Shown: piece after piece, positions 29,232 to 36,490 of the stretch
Numbering within the stretch: position 1 is the stretch's first letter
Layout: the number at the start of each line of letters is the position of its first letter
Origin: CAVPCZ01 sp963702445
GTDB taxonomy: Bacteria > Bacteroidota > Ignavibacteria > UBA10030 > UBA6906
Length of the DNA stretch: 64,000 nucleotides
Assembly: GCA_963702445.1 (NCBI GenBank)
Contig: CAVPCZ010000003.1
Location: forward strand, 248,001-312,000
Direction: 5' to 3'
The notes under the pieces: generated by a model
The model's input: the letters and a program-made list of their open reading frames with translations, nothing else
Told to the model about the DNA's origin: nothing
The model's database searches: none
Translations under genes and position numbers: made by a program

Positions 29232-29711
29232 GGTATTCTCTCCAGTGATGGTGGTGGGATGGTGACGGCGGCGCCGCTCTGGCGGCGCCGTCCGCCTGAC
29301 GGGGCGGTGGGTGTGTGCCCGATCGCCACAACAGCAGACAGAGCGTGGCGCCGCACACATTTCCGATGACATGCGGGAGTGTTGCCCGGGCATCGCCAAA
29401 AGCAAAAATACATCCGCATGATGCGCCCTCGCGCCACAGCAACAGGTGCAGGACAACGCTGCTGAACACTGCAAAGAGCCGCCGGCCAGCAGAAAACCTG
29501 TCCGGCGGGTGCCCGAAATCAACAGGGAGGCCGCGATAAGGAATTCGACCGCCACCACAACACCTCCCACCGCGCCGGAGATCGAGGCGGGCACGACGGA
29601 ATATTCCTGAAGCACCCGCACAAACTGAAACCAGTGCAAGAGTTTGTCGATGGCGGTCGCAATCAGCAACATTGAAACCGCATACGCGGAGATGCGCGTC
29701 AGCATGTTCAT
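29228..29711 (-). CDS. MauE/DoxX-like membrane protein (frameshifted, end uncertain)
   Basis: The N-terminus MLLIATAIDKLLHWFQFVRV followed by LQEYSVVPASISG, and the membrane segments VVVAVEFLIAASLLISGTRR, match the four-helix MauE domain. After a frameshift near 29468 the conserved Cys pair appears in WREGASCGCIFAF and a last helix follows (CGATLCLLLW). MauE is needed for disulfide-rich methylamine dehydrogenase in methylotrophs, and relatives occur with thioredoxin-like or Cys-containing exported proteins. The stop at 29228 is inferred from a frame that ends in an ATGA overlap with the small-peptide start, which needs a second shift. A role in thiol-disulfide handling is inference. Confidence 0.6.
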
Positions 29712-30115
29712 CGTACTTTTCCGCGTTCGTGTACGTCATGCTGCCCTTCGATGTTTGTCGATGTGGTGTACCGGGCCGTCGCGTCGAGTCCTGATCCGCA
29801 GGGCAAGTGCCTGCTCATCGGGAGGACGGCTGGTCGTCCGGGCAGCGTTGCTGATCGCACGGCGCTGTTCCGGAGCACCCCGGTGTGCCACAGCCGCCCG
29901 GACAGGGAAGATGAATTGCATCCCGCCTGGGGCGGCTGCGGGCCAGGGTCGTGAGCCGCCGCTGGGGCCAGGATCCAGACGGCGACGCCAGAAACACGAA
30001 ACAGGTACTGTTGGAAGAGCAACCGGGCATGGGTGAACGATTGCGCTGTATGGTATTCATCCTGTACTACAGGCAGGAGGAAGATTTTGCGAGGGGGGGT
30101 AAGAAAAAAGTGGGG
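29712..30115. other. 404-bp gap between the MauE-like gene and dnaX without a supportable gene
   Basis: Several short open frames cover this stretch on both strands, but none has a convincing start site, signal or family match. One minus-strand frame contains LLFQQYLFRVSGVAVWILAP, which could be a hydrophobic signal, and another has a Cys-rich run; given the indel density a small broken gene cannot be excluded. I see no hairpin-plus-T terminator for dnaX here. Confidence 0.3.
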
Positions 30116-31851
30116 CTACACCGGCTCTGCGCCGAATTCTTTTTTGATCAAGGTGAGAATGGGGGTCTCTTCTTCATGCGGCCGGGTACCGCGCCGCTTG
30201 GGGTTCTGTTTGGCTCCTCCGATCTCGGGCGCAATACGGGCCCGGACATGAAAGACCCGTTCAAACAGTTCGCCAAGGATGTCACGGTTTCGCAGTATAG
30301 ATGCGACCTGAAATTCGTCCGCACACCCAATCCGGACGATGCCGTTCGCGGCTCCCAGCAACGTTGTCGCACCCAGAACGGCCCCAATGGATATTTTGTC
30401 CCGCGTGACTTCCCAACGTATTCCGTCCATCGCGACCGCACTTCGTGTTCATTGATCGCTGAACCGGGAGGTAGCACAAAAGGGGAGACGTCCGGTGCTG
30501 TCCGGCGGAGCGGAAGAGAAGGAGGGAGTGTGGTTGCCGCCGCGGTGGGGAGGATAGGGTTGAGGGTTGCGGGGGGGAGATGGTCCCCGGCGGCGGTAGG
30601 TCCCTGGTGGCAACGGGACTGTGGTTGTCGGCGGGGGCAAGTGCCGGGGGCCGGGGGGGCCGGGGGGCCGGTTGTGCAGGGCGGGGAGATGATGTTGTAG
30701 GGCTATTTCACCGAGGGGCTTTTTTTTTAGTTCTTCGAGTCCTGCAATCAGACTGTTCAGTTCCACGGCACGGGGCATATTGACCATCTGCACCATATCT
30801 GCTTCGAGTCGGAACCGTGGCTGCGCCGAATTCCGTACCCCCGTTCGGTTCCCGTCACAAACCGCTGCATGCGCAGAAGATCGGAAACGGAAAACTGCGC
30901 GGCTGACGTCAGACAGCGGGACCGGTAGACATCCGAGGCTTCGATGAGGTCTGTCGACCCTGTGACTTTACCACCAGCAGGTTGCGGAAATGCTCGATCA
31001 GTCCGACCAGGAATTCCCGGAGGTCATACCCGTGGCTCATCAGGTCTTCCACAAGGGCAAGTCCCCCGCCGGAATCCTGCTCTTCCATCAGCGCCGTGAC
31101 GCGGAAGAAGACTTCCTGGTCGACGATATTCAGTGCTTCAAGCATGTCTGCGTGGGTAACAACACGGCCGCACAGCGCGATCACCTGGTCGAAGAGGCTC
31201 TGGGCATCGCGCAGCGAACCGTCTCCCGGCGTGCGATCAGCAGCAGCGCTTCCTCATCCATCCGAGCCTTCCTCTGCGGCGATGGCCTTGAGATTGTCCG
31301 CGATCTCCTGGACGGCGATCCGTCGGAAGTCGAAGCGCTGGCAACGCGAGAGGATGGTGGCGGGAACCTTATGGAGTTCCGTGGTGGCAAAGATGAAGAT
31401 GACATGCGGAGGCGGTTCTTCAAGCGTTTTCAGGAGCGCATTGAAGGCCTCCTTCGTCAGCATGTGCACTTCATCGATAATATAGACTTTGTAGCGTCCT
31501 TTGGTCGGGCGCATACCGAACCGACTCCCGCAGATTGCGGATCTCTTCCACGCCGCGGTTGGAGGCACCGTCGATCTCCTGCACGTCGAAGCTGCGTCCT
31601 TCGGTGATCTCCGCACAATTGCGCATGCATTGTCGGGATTATGATCGTCGGGATGGAGGCAGTTCACGGCTTTGGCCAGAAGGCGTGCGGTTGTGGTTTT
31701 CCCGACGCCGCGGGGGCCGCTGAAGAGGTATGCGTGTGCAAGCGTTCGCTGTGCAAGCGCATTGCGAAGGGTCCGGTGACATGCTCTGCCCGACAACATC
31801 TTCAAACTTCATGGGCCGCCATTTGCGCGCCGTGACAATATACTCACTCAT
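30116..31851 (-). CDS. dnaX: DNA polymerase III subunit gamma/tau (many frameshifts)
   Basis: Clamp-loader ATPase; tau also links polymerase and helicase. The start at 31851 gives SEYIVTARKWRPMKFEDVVG. Walker A is GPRGVGKTTTARLLAK, the zinc region includes ACANC, then YKVYIIDEVHMLTKEAFNAL (Walker B) and FATTELHKVPATILSRCQRF. Domain III includes QPRFRLEADMVQMVNMPRAV. A Pro-rich linker follows, and the C-terminal domain (IVRIGCADEFQVASILRNRD) ends PILTLIKKEFGAEPV. At least seven shifts are needed, near 31800, 31640, 31510, 31250, 30930, 30850 and 30450-30400. About 578 residues. The start overlaps the lon stop (ATGA). An A9G slippery site lies just after domain III. Confidence 0.85.
30547..30667 (+). 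other. Two G-quadruplex-type motifs opposite the dnaX linker
   Basis: On the plus strand, G-runs at 30547-30550, 30557-30559, 30564-30566 and 30571-30577 with loops of 6, 4 and 4 nt fit the canonical G3+N1-7 pattern. A second set at 30633-30637, 30646-30650, 30653-30659 and 30662-30667 has loops of 8, 2 and 2 nt. The dnaX message is C-rich here and encodes a Pro-rich linker. Confidence 0.55.
30708..30728 (-). promoter_or_regulatory. Candidate dnaX frameshift/slippage site (A9G) with an immediate -1 stop
   Basis: In the dnaX sense strand nine A residues (30728-30720) are followed by G, giving the heptamer A AAA AAG in the same phase as in E. coli dnaX. In the -1 frame the next codons are GCC CCT CGG TGA, stopping at 30710-30708; the +1 frame also stops within six codons. 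An AGGA lies about 11 nt upstream, as for the internal Shine-Dalgarno of E. coli. The zero frame is fixed by conserved domain III just upstream. Confidence 0.55.
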
Positions 31852-34259
31852 GGTCCCGTGAACCGTCTCGTCGCTTTCGCGCGCGCGCCGTGCGAACACA
31901 TGTGCAGGGCTTCTTCGATGCGGCTGATCGGCACCAATGTTGAGCCCTTCTTTCACCTTTGCGGAATTTCCTGAGAGATCTTTCACGTTTTCCTGCGGAA
32001 TCAGAACGGTACTTATGCCGCTGCGTTGGGCCGCAAGGAGTTTCTCATTCAAGCCGCCGATGGCGAGCACTTCGCCCCGCAGGGTAATTTCGCCGGTCAT
32101 GGCCACATCGACTGCGGCCGGTTTGCCGCTCATCGCGGAATACATGGCCATCGCCATGGTGATGCCCGCTGAGGGGCCGTCTTTCGGGATCGCTCCTTCC
32201 GGCAGGTGGACATGGATTTCTTTCCCTTTGAGAAGGTCGGCGCAGGCCGAGGTGCTCCGCATGGGACCGCAGATAGCTCAGTGCGGCCTGCGCCGATTCT
32301 TTCATCACGTCGCCGAGCTGACCTGTGAGCGTCAGCTTTTCCTGTCCCCGCATCACGCTGACATCCACATGCAGAATGTCGCCGCCCACACTGGTCCATG
32401 CCAGGCCGGTAACCGAACCGACGCGTGTTCCTCCGTGCCGTCTTCCGGTTCCGGAACCGCGGAACACCAAGATACTTTTCGATCTTCCGGCATCGACGAC
32501 GAACGGCTTGCCTTTGCTTTCCCTTCGTGCCTGCTCTGGCGGCCACAATGTCTTTGGCCACCTTTCGGCACACAGAGGCGATTTCCCGTTCAAGGTTTCG
32601 CACACCTGCTTCGCGCGTATACTCCGTGATGATTTGGTCGATTGCCGCGTCGGTGATATCCACGTGGTGGTCTGCAAGCCCGTGTTCCTTCAGCTGCTTC
32701 GGGATGATGTGGCGTCGGGCAATCTCGCGTTTGTCATGATGCAGGTATCCGGGAAGTTCGATGATCTCCATCCGGTCCTGCAGCGGCAGCGGAATGTCAT
32801 ACCGGACATTCGCCGTGGTAATGAACATCACGTGCGAAAGGTCGTAATCGACATCCAGATAGTGATCGTTGAACGCGCAGTTCTGTTCGGGGTCCAGCAC
32901 TTCCAGCATCGCAGCGGAAGGGTCTCCGCGGAAATCCATACTCATCTTGTCGACTTCATCCAGCAGCATCAGCGGATTGATCACGCCGGCCCGCTTCATG
33001 GATTGCATGATTTTCCCGGGCATCGAGCCGATGTACGTCCGTCGGTGGCCCCGGATTTCCGCCTCGTCCCGCACGCCGCCGAGCGAAATGCGCACGAGCT
33101 TGCGCCCCAGTGCACGCGCAATCGACTTTGCCAGCGAGGTCTTCCCGACGCCGGGAGGACCGACAAAACAGAGAATCTGTCCCTTCATCTCGCGGACGAG
33201 ATTCAGCACGGCGATGTGCTCCAGAATCCGTTCCTTCGGCTTCTCCAGGCCGAAGTGGTCTTCGTCCAGAATCTTCTTGACATGCTCGATGTTCAGGTTG
33301 TCTTTCGTCCGCTTCTGCCACGGAACGCTGATCATCCAGTCGAGATATCCTCGGATGACTGTCGATTCCGGCGAGAGCGAGGGCGTTTTCTTGAGCTTGT
33401 TGAACTCCTCCATCGCCTTCTCCTCAACCGCCTTCGGCATCTTCGCTTTCTTGATGTCTTCCTTCAGCTTCACCAACTCCGGGGAGGTATCCTCATCGCC
33501 GAGCTCATCCTGCAGGATGCGGATCTGTTCCTGGATGAAGAACTTCCGCTGTGACTTGGCGATGTTGTCGTGGACTTTGGTGTCGATTTCCTTTTCGATC
33601 TTCAGAACATCGTTTTCCGAGTTCAGGATCCGGATGAGCTCGTGAAGCTGTTCCCGAATGCCGGTGAGTTGGAGGATACGTTGCTTGACATCGACGCTCT
33701 GGAGGATGTTCGCGGCGATATAGTACATCCGCCGGTGTGGTTCGCGTGTGTTTTCAAACGCGACAAGCACTTCGCTGGGAACGTTGCGGTTCAGATGCAC
33801 GTATTCTGCAAACAGGCTTGACGTATGCCGCAGCAGCGCGTCGAGCTCCGAATCCATGGTCACCGGCGCCGCATTCATGTCCAGTTCGGCTTCGAGGAAC
33901 CGCGGGTTCGGCACAAAATGCTCCATCCGGGCCTGCACAACGCCGTCGACCAGGATCTTCATCAGCCCATTGGGGAGTTTCAGGATCTGAATGATCTTGG
34001 CAACCGTTCCTTCCTGGTACATGTCCTCAACCCCGGGCTCTTCCGTCACGGAGCTTTTCTGCGCGACAAGAAAGATGAATTTGTCCCGTTCAAGGGCTTC
34101 ATTCACCGCGCGCAGGGACGATTCCCGGCCGACGAGCACGGGAAAGATCATATAGGGATAGATGACCACATCGCGCAGCGGAAGAACAGGAAGTCGTGCG
34201 GGGATGGCATCGCCATTCCCGAAGGCTTTCGTCGGGCCCGTTGATTTTTCAGAAGCCAT
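31848..34259 (-). CDS. lon: ATP-dependent Lon protease (several frameshifts)
   Basis: Cytosolic AAA+ protease that degrades misfolded and regulatory proteins. The N-terminal substrate domain (LPVLPLRDVVIYPYMIFPVL) and ATPase core are in one frame: Walker A GPPGVGKTSLAKSIAR, Walker B LMLLDEVDKM, and ALGRKLVRISLGGVRDEAEI. The protease domain is broken between about 32550 and 31900: VGSVTGLAWTSVGGDILHVD and GQLGDVMKESAQAALSYLRS are in one frame, and the catalytic KDGPSAGITMAMAM (Ser) and GGLNEKLLAA (Lys) in another. Near the end the frame changes again so that the stop at 31848 overlaps the dnaX ATG. About 804 residues, normal for LonA. A strong promoter lies at 34289-34317; no Shine-Dalgarno is evident. 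Confidence 0.92.
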
Positions 34260-34288
34260 GGATGATTAACCGTGGTGGGTGAAACAAT

Positions 34289-34317
34289 AAGGTACCAAGA
34301 TAATCGCCGTTTGTCAA
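34289..34317 (-). promoter_or_regulatory. Promoter of lon-dnaX
   Basis: On the minus strand a perfect TTGACA (34312-34317), a 17-bp spacer and TACCTT (34289-34294), about 30 nt upstream of the lon start. I see no CIRCE-like or other inverted-repeat heat-shock operator. Confidence 0.65.
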
Positions 34318-34360
34318 GAAAACGGCGGCATGAAGTGCGGAATCGGCAAACAGACGGACA

Positions 34361-34623
34361 TCAGTTGGAAAGGTGACGCGGGGCGTTGCTCGCGAAGGAT
34401 CTTCGGCTTCCCGCGTCAGGTGCACGCAGACGCTCTGGAGACAAAGTCGGGGGTTTTGACCATACGCACGTCACATGGATCAGCTCTTTGGTGACACGTT
34501 CGGCTTCAAAGGCGTGGCGGCAGTGAGGACAACAGGCGTGTTCTCGAAGGAGCTTTCTTCACTGCTGTCGAGATAGTGATCGACGGCAGGGGTAATCTGC
34601 TCGACAAATTCCTGACAATTCAC
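34361..34623 (-). CDS. Small zinc-finger anti-sigma factor, zf-HC2 type (one frameshift)
   Basis: The start is a GTG at 34623 with GGGAGAG 7 nt upstream. The protein begins MNCQEFVEQITPAVDHYLDS, as in small soluble anti-sigma factors. A 1-nt frameshift near 34540 leads into EHACCPHCRHAFEAERVTKE, a zinc-binding anti-sigma domain. The spacing is H-x2-C-x2-C (or H-x-C), one residue shorter than the usual H-x3-C-x2-C; that could be a real variant or an artefact of the nearby indel. About 87 residues, without an obvious membrane segment. It lies directly after the ECF sigma gene, so it is very probably its regulator. The reconstructed stop is at 34361-34363. Confidence 0.68.
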
Positions 34624-34672
34624 AGCATTCTCTCCCGCTCGACGTTCCATCAGGCGTCGTTCATTCGACCCG

Positions 34673-35245
34673 TCAATCCCCACCGCATATCCATTTTCCT
34701 TTGCGTATTTGGTCAGTCTCACCCGTGAAAAGGCTGCGTCCCCGATGTAACCGGGAACGCACGGTGCCGAGCGGACAATCCAGAAACTCGGCAATCTCCT
34801 CGTAGGTCAACCCCTCGATGTCGCAGAGAATGACCACCGTCCGGAAGTCTTCCGGGAGCTCCGCTATCGCGGTGGCAACATCATCTTCCAGCAGGTTACC
34901 AAACGCCGATTCCTGCAGATCCGATGAGTCCGCTCTCTCATCGCGGATGGTGTCATAGAAATTCTGAACATCCTCATAGTCCACCGTGTCGGGTTCTTTG
35001 GACTCCTTCCGGTAGCGGTTGATGTACGAGTTTTTCATGATACGGAATAGCCATGCCCGGATATTGGTTCCCTTCTCATACTTGTCCCAGAACCGGAACC
35101 CTTTCAGGAAGGTTTCCTGAACGAGGTCATCGGCATCGGCCGCATTGTTGGTCATCCGGAGGGCATAGTTGTACAGAAGGTCCGCGTGGGGGAGGGCCTC
35201 GAGTTCAAATTCGCGCTGTTTTTGGGTTTTCGTGGTTGACCACAT
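34673..35245 (-). CDS. ECF-type RNA polymerase sigma factor (one frameshift near the end)
   Basis: Region 2 reads ADADDLVQETFLKGFRFWDK and AWLFRIMKNSYINRYRK; region 4 reads AELPEDFRTVVILCDIEGLT and YEEIAEFLDCPLGTVRSRLH. I chose the ATG at 35245 (MWSTTKTQKQREFELEALPH) because the family N-terminus begins there. A frameshift near 34730 moves the C-terminus to LTKYAKENGYAV. The end is therefore approximate: one frame stops at 34673 and the other runs on into the anti-sigma gene. About 190 residues. It has its own promoter 44 nt upstream and a linked zinc anti-sigma gene, so it should respond to a redox or envelope signal, which is inference from the arrangement. Confidence 0.88.
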   Translation of the reverse strand: MWSTTKTQKQREFELEALPHADLLYNYALRMTNNAADADDLVQETFLKGFRFWDKYEKGTNIRAWLFRIMKNSYINRYRKESKEPDTVDYEDVQNFYDTIRDERADSSDLQESAFGNLLEDDVATAIAELPEDFRTVVILCDIEGLTYEEIAEFLDCPLGTVRSRLHRGRSLFTGETDQIRKGKWICGGD

Positions 35246-35288
35246 GGCTGGCTGTTCTACAACACGGAGGACTTCCCCTGATACCAAG

Positions 35289-35317
35289 ATTGTACGACAA
35301 TACTTTGGAAGTGTCAA
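35289..35317 (-). promoter_or_regulatory. Promoter of the sigma/anti-sigma operon
   Basis: On the minus strand TTGACA (35312-35317), a 17-bp spacer and TACAAT (35289-35294). This is a housekeeping-type promoter rather than an obvious ECF autoregulatory one (no AAC/CGT boxes seen). It starts right after the end of the M14 peptidase gene. Confidence 0.65.
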
Positions 35318-35335
35318 GCATGGAGCGGGAGTGGC

Positions 35336-36490
35336 TCAGCGATGGATCTGCAGGAGGTCAAAAAGGTCTGATTTCTCGATGGTTGTGCCGATGCGGACCA
35401 ATGCGGGCGGCAGGGACCGGCCGTTCACCTCGGTGATTTCCAGTGCCCCGTGTGCGTTCAGATCTCCCACGTCCTTTACCGTGAGAAGGTTTGTGCCGCG
35501 CTGGCGAAGCAGGCCAAGATCGGTTTCGGAGGTCCACCCATTCGGATGGTGAAGCAGCAGGCCGCGGATCAAGACATCAAACACCTGTTTTCCGTTCGGC
35601 GGGAGGTGGAGATAGCGGTCGACGTCCTCGTCTTCATACGAGCGGCGGGCAATGGAATGAAGAGCGGTGAGGATGGCGATGGTATTCAGTTTCCGGATGA
35701 AGGTTCTGTCCGGATCGCCCGGCCAGTCGCCGGATTCGATCAAGAGCGTGCTGGTTCCTGCTCCCTGAAACAGATCACCGAACGCACGGGGTTCGAACGT
35801 GTCATCGTACCGTGCGATATGTCCGCTTGCGAACGGCTCGAGAACCCGGCTGATGAGTGCTCCGATCCGCATTGCTTTCAGGCGGGCGCGGGTAATTGTT
35901 CGCTCAGGATCGGCGGGCGGGGCAAGCAGGGCGAGAGCCGCGACGGCCGGCGAACTCCCTGCGGAGTTGAGGTCCTGGTCGTGCAGGTTGAACCCGAATT
36001 CCGGTTGCAGGTCCTGGTGTGCCCGCAGCAAGGTCTGTGCTTCCGGTGTTGCTGCCAGGCGCGCGTCGCGGTTGATGTCAATCCCTGCCGCGTTGCGCCG
36101 CTCACGGCGTTCGGCACCGTCAGGATTGACCAGGGGAATCATACAGAGCGTCAACTCCTGCAGCAGCGTGTTCACCCACGACCCGCGGTCCCGCATGGTG
36201 AACAGGTGCAGGATATCCAGGAGTGCCAGGGTGGCGGTGGGTTCATCGCCGTGCATTTGCGACCAGAGAAGAACGCGGCGCGGTCCGGTGCCGGCGAGAA
36301 TCAGGTTGATGCTGCGGCCTTCAATGGACTCGCCGATGCGGCTCAGGGAGAAGAGCCCGTCACGTGTACGCTGCAGAGCCTCCAGTTCGTTCATCAGCAC
36401 CGTGTGAACGCACGAGGCCGGTGTAAGATGATCCAGGCGAAAATTGCCGTAGCCGTCATACAGTTCTTGCGCGATGGCGGCCGGGGTCAT
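35336..36490 (-). CDS. M14-family zinc carboxypeptidase-like protein
   Basis: An intact 384-residue protein. The zinc ligands are in SQMHGDEPTATLAL (H and E) and in GFNLHDQDL (H). The substrate-binding Arg region is NPDGAERRERRNAAGIDINR, and the catalytic Glu is in TSTLLIESGDWPGD. No signal peptide is seen, so it should act in the cytoplasm. The C-terminal 80 residues (HHPNGWTSETDLGLLRQRGT) look like a separate small domain with metallochaperone-like beta segments. The start overlaps the DUF4175 stop by 4 nt. Peptidoglycan peptides or protein C-termini are plausible substrates; none can be chosen from the sequence. Confidence 0.85.
   Translation of the reverse strand: MTPAAIAQELYDGYGNFRLDHLTPASCVHTVLMNELEALQRTRDGLFSLSRIGESIEGRSINLILAGTGPRRVLLWSQMHGDEPTATLALLDILHLFTMRDRGSWVNTLLQELTLCMIPLVNPDGAERRERRNAAGIDINRDARLAATPEAQTLLRAHQDLQPEFGFNLHDQDLNSAGSSPAVAALALLAPPADPERTITRARLKAMRIGALISRVLEPFASGHIARYDDTFEPRAFGDLFQGAGTSTLLIESGDWPGDPDRTFIRKLNTIAILTALHSIARRSYEDEDVDRYLHLPPNGKQVFDVLIRGLLLHHPNGWTSETDLGLLRQRGTNLLTVKDVGDLNAHGALEITEVNGRSLPPALVRIGTTIEKSDLFDLLQIHR

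Noticed and set aside
29951..30700. Long plus-strand open frame (249 codons)
   Set aside because: It is antisense to dnaX, whose conserved C-terminal domain and linker explain the region. The open frame is a by-product of G-rich composition and has no family features.
30720..30728. Run of nine T on the plus strand, resembling a terminator tail
   Set aside because: It lies inside dnaX, encodes Lys codons after domain III on the minus strand, and no GC hairpin precedes it on the plus strand.
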